Source: Paracoccaceae bacterium
GTDB taxonomy: Bacteria; Pseudomonadota; Alphaproteobacteria; Rhodobacterales; Rhodobacteraceae
Assembly: GCA_018223125.1 (NCBI GenBank)
Contig: JAAEZA010000020.1
Coordinates: forward strand, 1 to 64,000
Reading direction: 5' to 3'
DNA length: 64,000 nt
The stretch's first letter is position 1; every line of letters begins with the position of its first letter. The notes below the pieces were generated by a model, which saw only the letters and a program-made list of their open reading frames with translations, ran no database searches and was not told where the DNA came from. Both the position numbers and the translations under genes were made by a program. Shown here in pieces: positions 1 through 8,116 of the stretch.

Positions 1-2
1 AC

Positions 3-167
3 CAAGACACACGGTTACCCATATCGCCGCGCTCGACCGGGCTGAGCGCCTGCCTCGGACACTTCGCGGTCAACGATGCGGAGGATGCCTATAACCGCGC
101 TGATTATCTCGAACGCCGCAAACCATATTTGGCGGATTGGGCGGGTTATTTGATTGGTGGGGACTGA
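3..167 (+). pseudogene. C-terminal end of a phage-type (tyrosine) integrase, partial at window edge
   Basis: The open frame enters from the left edge and stops with TGA at 165-167. Its last 30 or so residues contain AEDAYNRADYLERR and end PYLADWAGYL. Such an AYxRxDxLExRRxLMxxWAxYL tail is typical of P4-like prophage and island integrases. The first residues (QDTRLPISPRS) do not read like an integrase, and the alternative frame resembles it no better, so a frameshift or degradation may lie just inside the window. Whether the gene is intact upstream cannot be seen. No tRNA or attachment site is recognisable next to it. Confidence 0.55.
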
Positions 168-1032
168 TGCTAAAGTTGGATTCCAGGTGTCTCACTTAGA
201 ACCGACAACGGGCACAATTCATTCCCACATACAGTTATTCACCAGCTTTACAGGCAGCGGAAGAATTCCGACCTTAGCTTTGCTGAAGACGAACGGCCCA
301 AAACCGACGTTGATGCCAAATGCGTCTAACGGCGGCTTCCTGCCCAAAGCGGACAAATTCCAATGGCTAGTTGGCTGCGCGCATTAATTTTTTCGACGTT
401 ACCTAAGTATTGTTCTCACACCCCAGGATTTTGGATGGCACTAGTCACACTCGATATGCCCTCATCATCGTCACCCGTCAAAAGCCTATCCCCAATCATC
501 GTGACAACGACAACCGCGTCGAAGGGCAATTGCAGCTATCAGTGGACGTAAGTTTATCAGTGACACGGAAATTTTTTGCAAAGTCCGTTTCTACGTATAG
601 TCGCCCATGGCACGTGACGCCGCGAATTCACACTCCCCGCCATAAGTGGCGATTTCTGCGATGCAGCATTTTGAGCTAATGGGATGAACTGCCGTACATT
701 CTGGTCGCAACGAAAGTCGGTACTTTGCCCCATAGTGTCCGACTACACGATAAAACACCATTCCCGCCATTGCGTGAGGGAAGCCGTACGAGGAGTGTAG
801 TCTACGAGTTACCGACCGCCTTGTGTAAGCAATTCTTCAGTCGCGAAAAGTAAGATAAAATTGTAGATGCTTTTGTATCTGATGCACTCCAACTAACTAA
901 TATTGTGCATTATGGCCTTGACGATATGACCGCCAGAGGCAATTCGCTCGCCAGGCCTGCCCTGCCGCACCCCATTGCAATTCCGCGCCAGCACCGCCAT
1001 ATAATGCCAATCTAAAAACAACGCTGACACGG
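168..1032. other. Long stretch without a recognisable gene
   Basis: About 870 bases between the integrase tail and accA. Short open frames exist on both strands (for example 154-387, 363-551 and 410-679 on plus), but none has a convincing start, composition or family resemblance. The stretch is visibly more AT-rich than the neighbouring genes. It could be decayed island DNA next to the integrase remnant. The only signal I can support is the accA promoter near its right end. Confidence 0.5.
975..1005 (+). promoter_or_regulatory. Candidate sigma70 promoter of accA
   Basis: A perfect -10 box TATAAT lies at 1000-1005. A weaker -35-like TTGCAA is at 975-980, giving a long 19-base spacer. The predicted transcript would start about 25 bases before the accA ATG. 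The -10 is convincing; the -35 is not certain. Confidence 0.5.
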
Positions 1033-1038
1033 GTGACA

Positions 1039-1998
1039 ATGCAAAACTACCTCGAGTTTGAAAAGCCTCTGGCCGAGATCGAAGGCAAAGCCGAAGAACT
1101 GCGTGCCATGGCACGGCAGAACCCCGAAATGGACGTGGAAAAAGAGGCGCAAGCGCTCGACAAGAAAGCGCAGGATCTGCTGGTGGACCTCTACCAGAAA
1201 CTGACTCCGTGGCGCAAATGTCAGGTGGCCCGCCACCCCGACAGGCCCCAGTGCAGCGACTATATCAACGCCATTTTCACCGAATACACACCGCTCGCCG
1301 GAGATCGTAACTTCGCTGACGATTATGCCGTGATGGGGGGGCTTGCCCGCCTCAACGACAAGCCTGTAATGGTGATCGGCCATGAAAAGGGCAAGGACAC
1401 CAAATCCCGCATCCACCACAACTTCGGCATGGCCCGCCCCGAAGGCTATCGCAAGGCCATCCGCCTGATGGATATGGCAGACCGTTTCGGCCTGCCGGTG
1501 ATCACACTGGTGGATACGCAGGGCGCCTACCCCGGCAAAGGGGCAGAAGAACGGGGCCAGTCCGAAGCTATTGCCCGATCCACCGAAAAATGTCTCTCGC
1601 TCGGGGTACCACTGATTTCGATCATTATCGGGGAAGGCGGCTCCGGCGGGGCGGTGGCCTTTGCCACGGCGGACAGGCTCGCCATGCTGGAACATTCGGT
1701 TTATTCCGTGATCTCCCCAGAAGGCTGTGCCTCCATTCTGTGGAAGGACGCAGGCAAGATGCGCGAAGCGGCAGAGGCCCTGCGCCTGACTGCGCAGGAT
1801 CTGAAGAAACTTGGTGTGGCTGATGTTGTGATCCCCGAGCCTATCGGCGGTGCCCAGCGCAATACCGAAGACACGATCCAGAATGTGAAAGCAGCTTTGG
1901 ACGAAATGCTCGGCCAGTTGGAAAAGAAAAAACCGGATACGCTGCGCAAGGGGCGCCGCAAGAAGTATCTGGATATGGGATCGAAATCGCTGGTGTAG
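1039..1998 (+). CDS. accA: Acetyl-CoA carboxylase carboxyltransferase subunit alpha
   Basis: AccA with AccD transfers the carboxyl group from carboxybiotin-BCCP to acetyl-CoA, making malonyl-CoA for fatty acid synthesis in the cytosol. The 319-residue protein begins [17 protein letters not shown] and has the family crotonase-fold core, including GEGGSGGA (about residues 200-207), which forms an oxyanion-type loop. The ATG at 1039 is preferred over GTG at 1033 because family members start at this point; the upstream GGGTG is only a weak ribosome site. One oddity is that the usually invariant DTPGAYPG motif reads DTQGAYPG, with Gln at position 161. Length and ends are normal, so the gene looks intact. 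It is monocistronic and convergent with the next gene. Confidence 0.97.
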   Translation: MQNYLEFEKPLAEIEGKAEELRAMARQNPEMDVEKEAQALDKKAQDLLVDLYQKLTPWRKCQVARHPDRPQCSDYINAIFTEYTPLAGDRNFADDYAVMGGLARLNDKPVMVIGHEKGKDTKSRIHHNFGMARPEGYRKAIRLMDMADRFGLPVITLVDTQGAYPGKGAEERGQSEAIARSTEKCLSLGVPLISIIIGEGGSGGAVAFATADRLAMLEHSVYSVISPEGCASILWKDAGKMREAAEALRLTAQDLKKLGVADVVIPEPIGGAQRNTEDTIQNVKAALDEMLGQLEKKKPDTLRKGRRKKYLDMGSKSLV

Positions 1999-2020
1999 CC
2001 GCCGCGTTTTCATCCCGCAA

Positions 2021-2042
2021 CGGCGGGGGATTATCCCCGCCG
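2021..2042. terminator. Stem-loop between convergent accA and the beta-helix protein gene
   Basis: Arms CGGCGGGG and CCCCGCCG surround a six-base loop, giving a perfect 8-bp stem. It overlaps the stop codon of the minus-strand gene (2031-2033). There is no clear T-run on either side, so intrinsic termination is only likely, not certain. Confidence 0.4.
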
Positions 2043-3581
2043 GATTACACCTGTTACAGCCGCTGCGCCCAGCGCAGTGATCACCCAACCGGTGATTTTG
2101 GCGACCCAGCGTATCCACCAGCCGTGCCAGCCCCAAGGGCTGCGCGAGGTAGACGGCCCCCAAGCATCCTCCTGCCCGAGATTGACGATCGGCACCAGCA
2201 GGTCAGCGGCATAAGCATAGGGCTGGAAGGTCTCATAGTCCTGACCGGCCTGCCCGCGCGCCGACCAGAAAGCCCCCGGATTGTGGGGATATTCTTGCGT
2301 GGCCGTCACCCAGCCCGCCGAGATCAGGATCGGCGCCGCAGCCGGGGTCATATCCCCCGCTTCCCATGTTTTCTGGAAATAGAACCCCAGCCCGAGGATC
2401 AGCAACACCGCCCACAGCACCACCCGCGAAGGGCGATAACCGTAGGCCAGCAAAACCCATCCCAGCCCGTCCCGTACCGTCATCATAAACCGCATCCCGC
2501 CTGTTGCCGCGGCGCGGTTCGCTGCCCTTTGCAGGCGTTCTTTCTCGATCAACACTTTTTCAGCGTCTTCGCGGTGACCGATCCGCTCCAGCACCCGCGC
2601 CAGATGCTCATAGGGCTGGGCGCGAAAATCTATACCGTCAGGGCGTCTGGCCAGCCATTCCAGACGGGTTTTCACCGAAATATCCGTATGCTGGGCGAAA
2701 TCCTGATACTCGAACCCGTCCAGCCGGACCGCACCACCGCCCACGCCCCCCGGTTCGTCGTTGAGTCTGCGGGCTTGTGCGCCGGAAAAGTTGATGATCC
2801 CGCCGGAAATCTGGTTCTGCTTGAAATAGAGCACTCCGCGAATTTCACTTCGGGTCAGGGACAGGGCAATGGCATTGCTGCCCTCCGCCCCGTCGGCCAC
2901 CGATTTTCCACCCTCCCCCGCCGCAGAAATTGCCACGTTGCGACAGTGGAAATCCTCTTCGATGTCCCCGTTGGACAAGATCACCGCGCCTTCGCAGTGC
3001 AACTCGGTTTCATCTGTATTGAACGGGTAATCCCCAAGATAGACAGACCCGCCCACCCGCATGGAATTGGCAAAAATCGCCGAACGGCCGCCACCGTCGA
3101 TCTGTGCTCCGCAGATTTGCAAATCGCCGCTGATCCGTGCGCCCGGCAAGGCAATTTCTCCGGTACAGATAAAGCCGTTGCGCAGATAGACAGAACCATC
3201 GAACACAGCGTTATCGGCTGCAATTCCCGGACACTGGCAGCCTGACAGAAACACGCCGCGCATCCGTGCATTCACAAACACCAGAGTTTTATCCATCACG
3301 CATCGGGACAGGCTCAGATCATTGGCGCAGTCCACACCCTGAAAATCCAGCGTGCCAGTGATCCGCGCCCCGCGTATGCGGATGCCTTTGGCGTGAGGCA
3401 CAGCCGTGGGATCAAGCTCCAGCAGAATGAGCCGGATCAGCCCAGCGCGGATTTCCACTTCTCCTGCTTCGGGGTTCGGGCGTTCTCCGTCCCCGATGAT
3501 CACGCGTGCGCCGGTTTCGGCCTGTTCGACCAATCGTCGCTCTGCGGGAAGGAGGGGTTCAAATTCGCGTAAACTCTGCAT
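2031..3581 (-). CDS. Membrane-anchored protein with pentapeptide/beta-helix-like repeats, function unknown
   Basis: The 516-residue protein has a short N-terminal region and then, over about residues 60-290, repeated short strands of the type GxLDFxGxxxxxDLSLSRCxMDKTLVF and ARISGDLQICGAQI. This is the pattern of a right-handed beta-helix or degenerate pentapeptide repeat domain. A linker rich in charged residues follows (about 310-360). There is one clear membrane segment around 378-396 (VVLWAVLLILGLGFYF) and a second hydrophobic stretch at the C-terminus (GWVITALGAAAVTGV). The repeat part would therefore lie on one side of the membrane as an N-terminal domain. No catalytic motif is visible, and similar proteins are usually annotated only as hypothetical or membrane-associated oxidoreductase. 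The start has no strong ribosome site. Confidence 0.75.
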   Translation of the reverse strand: MQSLREFEPLLPAERRLVEQAETGARVIIGDGERPNPEAGEVEIRAGLIRLILLELDPTAVPHAKGIRIRGARITGTLDFQGVDCANDLSLSRCVMDKTLVFVNARMRGVFLSGCQCPGIAADNAVFDGSVYLRNGFICTGEIALPGARISGDLQICGAQIDGGGRSAIFANSMRVGGSVYLGDYPFNTDETELHCEGAVILSNGDIEEDFHCRNVAISAAGEGGKSVADGAEGSNAIALSLTRSEIRGVLYFKQNQISGGIINFSGAQARRLNDEPGGVGGGAVRLDGFEYQDFAQHTDISVKTRLEWLARRPDGIDFRAQPYEHLARVLERIGHREDAEKVLIEKERLQRAANRAAATGGMRFMMTVRDGLGWVLLAYGYRPSRVVLWAVLLILGLGFYFQKTWEAGDMTPAAAPILISAGWVTATQEYPHNPGAFWSARGQAGQDYETFQPYAYAADLLVPIVNLGQEDAWGPSTSRSPWGWHGWWIRWVAKITGWVITALGAAAVTGVIRRG

Positions 3582-3625
3582 ATGAAACAGCTAACACGCG
3601 CTTTACTCTTAAGGAAACCCTGCCC

Positions 3626-4372
3626 ATGTCCGATCCTGTTCTTTATGCCATTGGTGACATTCACGGCGATCTGGACCAGATGCTGATGATCCACGACCGG
3701 ATTGCCAAAGACATTGCCGCCAACGCCGTCGGCCCCCATGAGGTGATCCATATCGGTGATCTGGTGGACAGGCGCTTTAACAGCCGTCAGGTTATCGACC
3801 ATCTGATGACAGGCCAGCAAGAGGGCAAACCCTGGATCGTTCTGAAAGGCAATCATGACCGGATGATGACCCTGTTTCTGGATCACATGGAACAGGACCC
3901 GATCCTGCGCAAGGATCTGACATGGCTGCATCCCCGTCTTGGCGGGTTGACGACACTGGAAAGCTATGGTGTCAGCGGATTTGATCACACGCAGGAAAAG
4001 GAAATACTGGCCGAGGCCCGCGCCAGGGTGCCCGCCGCCCATCGCGACTATCTGCGCGACCTGCCAGCCTTTCACGATACCCGCCGCGCCTTTTTCGCCC
4101 ATGCAGGGATCGAACCGAGCACCCCGCTCTCTGCCCAGATCGAGGACCACCTGATCTGGATTCGCGCCCCCTTCCACGAACACCACGCCCCTTATGAAAA
4201 GCTGGTGGTGCACGGCCATACGCCTGTGGATGTTGTCACCCATTACGGCAACCGCCTGAACATTGACACAGGGGCCGCCTACGGGCGCAAGCTGTCAGCA
4301 GTAGTACTGGATGACAGCGGTGTGTGGGAACTGACCGAGGACGGGCGGGCTGAAGTCCACCGGGAGGACTGA
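3626..4372 (+). CDS. Metallophosphoesterase, PPP-like serine/threonine phosphatase family
   Basis: The 248-residue protein carries all calcineurin-like metallophosphoesterase signatures: GDIHGD (residues 10-15), GDLVDRR (44-50), GNHD (75-78) and a late HGHTPV. These residues bind two metals and the phosphate. Small bacterial members act on phosphoproteins or on diadenosine tetraphosphate; the substrate here cannot be told. The ATG at 3626 is chosen because AAGGA lies 10 bases upstream and the protein then starts directly with the first strand of the fold. An in-frame extension to 3506 would overlap the divergent gene start at 3581 and has no family resemblance. The start regions of this gene and the beta-helix gene face each other across 44 bases. 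Confidence 0.9.
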   Translation: MSDPVLYAIGDIHGDLDQMLMIHDRIAKDIAANAVGPHEVIHIGDLVDRRFNSRQVIDHLMTGQQEGKPWIVLKGNHDRMMTLFLDHMEQDPILRKDLTWLHPRLGGLTTLESYGVSGFDHTQEKEILAEARARVPAAHRDYLRDLPAFHDTRRAFFAHAGIEPSTPLSAQIEDHLIWIRAPFHEHHAPYEKLVVHGHTPVDVVTHYGNRLNIDTGAAYGRKLSAVVLDDSGVWELTEDGRAEVHRED

Positions 4373-4405
4373 CATCCGGTCAGGCGCTGCCGCAACCAGA
4401 CACAG

Positions 4406-4442
4406 AAAACGCCCGCCAGACAGCAGGTCTGGCGGGCGTTTT
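4406..4442. terminator. Bidirectional intrinsic terminator
   Basis: A perfect long stem, AAAACGCCCGCCAGA against TCTGGCGGGCGTTTT, with a 7-base loop and A/T tracts on both outsides. It lies between the convergent phosphoesterase and DUF2783 genes and can end both transcripts. Confidence 0.88.
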
Positions 4443-4463
4443 CGTACATGGCGTGATACCCTG

Positions 4464-4655
4464 TTATCCGGCCTGTTTGGCCAGTTCGAATGCACGGGTC
4501 AGAACGGCACGGTCCCCGACGACGTTGCTCAGCAACAGCACCAGTCGCGCGTTCAGTGCATGGCTTTCGGCCTCGCTCAGTCCTTCGTGGGCCGCCAGAA
4601 GTTCGGCGTAAAAGCCATCGGCGTCTTCGATATTCGGCGTAAAGAGTTTGTCCAC
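4464..4655 (-). CDS. DUF2783 domain protein
   Basis: A 63-residue acidic, helical protein beginning with a GTG codon (VDKLFTPNIED) and ending ELAKQAG. Its length and sequence match the DUF2783 family, small proteins of unknown role that repeatedly sit next to FAD-dependent aromatic monooxygenase genes. Here it follows the monooxygenase gene by four bases, so the two are surely cotranscribed and it is the last gene of the hmg operon. A role as an accessory of the monooxygenase is inferred only from this association. Confidence 0.8.
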   Translation of the reverse strand: MDKLFTPNIEDADGFYAELLAAHEGLSEAESHALNARLVLLLSNVVGDRAVLTRAFELAKQAG

Positions 4656-4659
4656 GGGT

Positions 4660-6258
4660 TTACCCTCCCATCGCGGTTTTCAAGGCGGCAGATACATCGG
4701 CGGTGGTGGGGTTGACCCAACGGGCCGCGATCACCTGATCCGGCCGGATCAGATAGACCGCCTGCTCGGCCCCGCCAAGATACCGTTCGGCAATCAGATC
4801 ATCCGGCGCAACAATGACATCCACCAGATCAAGCTCCAGCCCATCGGGTTTGAATTCCGAGTTCACGGTAAACAACTGGAACCGCCCGCCGATCCTGTCG
4901 ATCAGCCAGCCCCGATCCGTTGGCGCATCCACCAGCGTTGCCCCGACACGGGTGCGTTGCGGCAGGTTTGCGTCATCCGCCCCGTTCAGGGACGATCCGT
5001 CATAGACACATGGCACGGACAAGCGTCCCGAGTTTACCAGCGGGCGCATGGCATCGGTGTGTTCCACCAGATCCAGCACGCTTTCGCGGAACAGTTTGGC
5101 GATCTCGGTTTTGGGCGTCATGAAATCGGTCGTGCGGCTGGAGTTCAGGATGTTTTCGTCCGCCCCGTGCTTGCGCTCTTCCTGATAGGTGTCGAGCAGG
5201 CGCTCGCCCGCCTCGCCCTTGATCACTGCGGCCAGTTTCCAGCCCAGATTGTCCACGTCCTGAATGCCGCCGTTACACCCCCGTGCGCCGAAGGGGGAAA
5301 CCTGATGGGCGCTGTCTCCGGCAAAGAAGACCCGGCCGTGGCGGTACTCGTCCATGCTCATGCACTGGAAGGTATAAACGCTGACCCACTCGGGCTCGAA
5401 CTCGACACCCTCGCCCAGCATCGCCTGCACCTTTGGCATATAGTATTCCGGTTGCACCACCGCTTTACGGTCGATGTTCCAGCCAAGCTGGAAGTCGATG
5501 CGCCAGATATCATCGGGCTGTTTGTGCAGCAGCACGGACTGGCCGCGGTTAAAGGGCGGATCGAACCAGAACCAGCGTTCAGTCGGGAAGTCCGCTGTCA
5601 TTTTCACATCGCAAATCAGGAAGTTGTCTTCGAACACCCGCCCTGTGAAATCATGCCCGAGCATGGTACGCACAGGGGAACGCGCGCCGTCACAAGCCAC
5701 CATATAGTCCGCTTCCATGCGGTACGGGCCTTCGGGGGTGTCCACCTCCAGCACCACATGATCGTCATGGGAATCGACCGACAGCACGCGGTTCTTGCCA
5801 CGGATTTCAATCGGCGCCCCTTCGGCTTGGGCGGCACGGATCCGTTCCACCAGAAACTTCTCGAAGTACGGTTGTTGCAGGTTGATGAAAGCAGGGCGTT
5901 TGTGGCCTTCTTCAGGCAAAAGGTTGAAATCATAGATCTGCCGCTCGTCGCGGAACACGCGGCCCACATTCCACACCACGCCCAGATCCACCATCGGATC
6001 AGCGGCGCCCATACGGTCACAGATTTCCAGCGTGCGCTTTGCAAAACAGATGGCGCGGCTGCCGACACCGACCCCGTCGTGATCATCCAGTACCACGCAG
6101 GGTATGTCCTTCAAACCCAGCTCCAGCGCCATCCCCATCCCGACAGGGCCACCGCCAACGATGACCACAGGGTGGCGGACGGGGCTTTGTGCATCCTGAT
6201 CCGCAGACCGTGCATAAGGGTACAGCGTGAACGCTGTTTCATATCTTACATCAACCAT
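4660..6258 (-). CDS. FAD-dependent aromatic-ring monooxygenase (PheA/TfdB/MhpA group)
   Basis: The 532-residue protein has the three class A flavoprotein hydroxylase motifs: a dinucleotide-binding GGGPVG (residues 35-40), CDGARSPVR (about 187-195, the DG motif) and FFAGDSAHQVSPFGARG (about 308-324, the GD motif that contacts the FAD ribityl chain). A C-terminal thioredoxin-like region completes the usual length. Such enzymes hydroxylate a phenolic ring with NAD(P)H and O2. The position in a homogentisate operon suggests it makes a substrate for this pathway, for example by hydroxylating a hydroxyphenylacetate, but the true substrate is not shown by sequence. It lies between the DinB gene (3-base gap) and the DUF2783 gene. 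Confidence 0.88.
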   Translation of the reverse strand: MVDVRYETAFTLYPYARSADQDAQSPVRHPVVIVGGGPVGMGMALELGLKDIPCVVLDDHDGVGVGSRAICFAKRTLEICDRMGAADPMVDLGVVWNVGRVFRDERQIYDFNLLPEEGHKRPAFINLQQPYFEKFLVERIRAAQAEGAPIEIRGKNRVLSVDSHDDHVVLEVDTPEGPYRMEADYMVACDGARSPVRTMLGHDFTGRVFEDNFLICDVKMTADFPTERWFWFDPPFNRGQSVLLHKQPDDIWRIDFQLGWNIDRKAVVQPEYYMPKVQAMLGEGVEFEPEWVSVYTFQCMSMDEYRHGRVFFAGDSAHQVSPFGARGCNGGIQDVDNLGWKLAAVIKGEAGERLLDTYQEERKHGADENILNSSRTTDFMTPKTEIAKLFRESVLDLVEHTDAMRPLVNSGRLSVPCVYDGSSLNGADDANLPQRTRVGATLVDAPTDRGWLIDRIGGRFQLFTVNSEFKPDGLELDLVDVIVAPDDLIAERYLGGAEQAVYLIRPDQVIAARWVNPTTADVSAALKTAMGG

Positions 6259-6261
6259 GGG

Positions 6262-6777
6262 TCACTCCCAATAGGGCGCGGCACTCTGCACGCGGCCAAA
6301 CTCCAGATAAAAATCGTCCAGTTGCGGCGGAGCAATGCCCGCCGCACTTAACATGCAATGCACCTGTCCACGGTGGTGCACCTGATGTTGCACCAGATGC
6401 AGGAACATCCAGTCCACCCGCTCCTCGTGCGGGCCGTTTGGGCGTTCTGTCATCCGCGTTGAGTGCAGATCGTCAGGTTCAAGCCCTTGCGCGAACGCGA
6501 TGAACCGCGCGTCCGATGCGGCTTGTGCCTGTTGCAGTGGGAGCAAGGTGGCAAAATCTTCGCGTTCATAGACAACGCGGCCCTTGCCCCCCTGTTCCAA
6601 AGCATCAAGGTAATAGAGATCCACCTCGTAAATATGGTTGAGCGTGCGCCCGACAGAGCCGAAGAACCCCGGACGCGCCGCCCAAAGCGCAGCTTCCGTC
6701 AGGGCAGAGCAGGCATCGTAAAGCACCCCGTTCGCCCATGCATTATTCTGCGCCATCTTTACGAAATGCTGCATCAC
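6262..6777 (-). CDS. DinB family protein (putative metal-dependent helical-bundle enzyme)
   Basis: The 171-residue protein shows the DinB/YfiT four-helix pattern: an N-terminal helix with AQNNAWANGVLYDAC, a first metal-type histidine in TLNHIYEVDLYYLD, and a C-terminal pair in HLVQHQVHHRGQVH. Family members bind one divalent metal; some are thiol-dependent S-transferases such as mycothiol- or glutathione-linked maleylpyruvate isomerases. In a homogentisate operon an isomerase-like role in ring-cleavage chemistry is possible, but a separate maleylacetoacetate isomerase (maiA) is also present. Its ATG overlaps the stop of the preceding membrane-protein gene (ATGA), indicating translational coupling. 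Confidence 0.85.
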   Translation of the reverse strand: MMQHFVKMAQNNAWANGVLYDACSALTEAALWAARPGFFGSVGRTLNHIYEVDLYYLDALEQGGKGRVVYEREDFATLLPLQQAQAASDARFIAFAQGLEPDDLHSTRMTERPNGPHEERVDWMFLHLVQHQVHHRGQVHCMLSAAGIAPPQLDDFYLEFGRVQSAAPYWE

Positions 6778-7058
6778 CCGCGCGGCACCAGAATGAAGGG
6801 TTGCGCCACAACCACCAGCATCAACAGGATTGTCACCCAGATCAGCTGGCGCCGTTCCGTGGCGACTGACGGATCACTGAAGAACCCGCCGAAGGCGCGA
6901 AAGACATGGCCCATCCAGACCAGATAGCCACCACCCGTGCGATCATGTTCCCGTATGGACTGGCGCGTCAGCCGCCCCAGCATCCGGAACATCAGGAAAA
7001 CCCAAACGGCAAAAACAATGCCCATCAAGGTCAGAATTGCAATGTTGAGTGGTGGCAT
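6774..7058 (-). CDS. Small membrane protein of unknown function
   Basis: The 94-residue protein has two hydrophobic segments, about residues 5-25 (NIAILTLMGIVFAVWVFLMF) and 72-90 (IWVTILLMLVVVAQPFILV), separated by a basic loop containing LTRQSIREHDRTGGG. It should be an integral inner-membrane protein with both ends on the same side. It overlaps the DinB gene by four bases and follows the MBL hydrolase gene by 15, so it belongs to the hmg operon. I do not recognise a named family. Confidence 0.75.
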   Translation of the reverse strand: MPPLNIAILTLMGIVFAVWVFLMFRMLGRLTRQSIREHDRTGGGYLVWMGHVFRAFGGFFSDPSVATERRQLIWVTILLMLVVVAQPFILVPRG

Positions 7059-7073
7059 ATCGTCCTCCTGTGA

Positions 7074-8024
7074 TTAGCCTTGCAGCGCCTCCCACATCTC
7101 CAGATCGCGTTGTGCGGTCCAGATGCGCGGATGCGCGATACCACGGGCCTCGTCATAGGCACGGGCAACGTTGAAGGGCAGACAATGCTCGTAAATGGCA
7201 TAGTCCTTGAATTTCGGGTCGCACACCTCGCGGCAGGCATCCCATGCGTCTTTCAACGTACCGTTCCGCGCGGCAACCTGTGCAACCGGTTTGTAGGTGC
7301 TGTTAACGAAATCGCGGGTCAGCTCGATGGCTTCTTCCACGGCTTCACGGCCAACCAACGCATCCCCGCGCCCCGGTGCAATAGACTGCGGATCATAGGC
7401 TTTCACGTTGTCCAGAGTCTGGCCCCAATCGTTAAAATAACCGTCGCCACAATAACAGGCAGAGTGTTTTTCCACGATGTCGCCGGTGAACATAACCTGC
7501 TCGTCCGGCACCCAGATCACGCTGTCGCCTGCGGTGTGCGCACGGCCGATCTGTTTGATCTCTACCTTGCGGTTGCCAAGGTAAACGGTCATGGAGTCGC
7601 TGAACGTTGTGGTCGGATAGGTCAGACCCGGAATGCTCTCATGGCCTTCAAACAGGCGCGGGAAACGCTGGAATTCGGAATCCCAGTCTTCCTGTCCCCG
7701 CTCCATAACCATTCCACGGGCAACGTCAGACATGATGATCTGGTCCGCATTGAACGCAGACGCCCCCAAAACGCGCACCGCGTGATAGTGGGTCAGAACC
7801 ACATGGGTGATCGGCTTGTCGGTGATCTCGCGCACCTTTTCGATGACCATATTGGCCAGACGCGGTGTGGCCTGTGCCTCTACGATCATAACGGAATCAT
7901 CACCGATAATCACACCGGAGTTCGGATCTCCCTCGGCGGTGAATGCCCACAGATCCTTGCCCACCTCGGTAAAGCTGATCTTCTTTTCTGCCGTATCGCC
8001 TTGCGATGCGAATGCCTTAGCCAT
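7074..8024 (-). CDS. MBL-fold metallo-hydrolase with altered metal motif
   Basis: The 316-residue protein has the metallo-beta-lactamase fold: paired strands giving SGVIIGDDSVMIVEA, then the metal loop, then HTAGDSVIWVPDEQVMFTGDIVE with a conserved His and Asp. The first metal motif, normally HxHxDH, reads HYHAVR (His79, His81, then Val83 and Arg84), so the Asp and third His are absent. The same variant appears, as far as I know, in a subgroup of roseobacter proteins next to aromatic catabolic genes, so it is probably real rather than a mutation. One metal site is likely reduced or lost. It may hydrolyse an intermediate or side product of the operon; that is inference. The start has AAGGA nine bases upstream. 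Confidence 0.85.
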   Translation of the reverse strand: MAKAFASQGDTAEKKISFTEVGKDLWAFTAEGDPNSGVIIGDDSVMIVEAQATPRLANMVIEKVREITDKPITHVVLTHYHAVRVLGASAFNADQIIMSDVARGMVMERGQEDWDSEFQRFPRLFEGHESIPGLTYPTTTFSDSMTVYLGNRKVEIKQIGRAHTAGDSVIWVPDEQVMFTGDIVEKHSACYCGDGYFNDWGQTLDNVKAYDPQSIAPGRGDALVGREAVEEAIELTRDFVNSTYKPVAQVAARNGTLKDAWDACREVCDPKFKDYAIYEHCLPFNVARAYDEARGIAHPRIWTAQRDLEMWEALQG

Positions 8025-8084
8025 TGTCTTGTCCTTATATGTAAGAAGTTGAAACCTTTCGGCTTCAATGTTCCTGAAATACTC

Positions 8085-8109
8085 AAAACGGCGCCCGTAC
8101 AGGGCGCCG
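8085..8109 (-). terminator. Hairpin between fahA and the MBL hydrolase gene
   Basis: On the minus strand CGGCGCCC, a short TGTA-type loop and GGGCGCCG are followed by TTTTGAG. It lies seven bases after the fahA stop. Since the downstream genes appear to belong to the same operon, it probably acts as a partial terminator or a 3' stability element. Confidence 0.55.
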
Positions 8110-8116
8110 CGCTGCC

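Noticed and set aside
1-400. A tRNA gene or attachment repeat next to the integrase remnant
   Set aside because: No T-loop GGTTCGAATCC-type segment or acceptor stem could be recognised on either strand.
168-974. Small frames between the integrase tail and accA (for example at 154-387 and 410-679)
   Set aside because: No ribosome sites, no family motifs and poor codon composition; none can be defended as a gene.
4648-6351. A 567-codon plus-strand frame
   Set aside because: It is the antisense of the FAD monooxygenase gene; its sequence is rich in His, Gln and Arg as typical of shadow frames.
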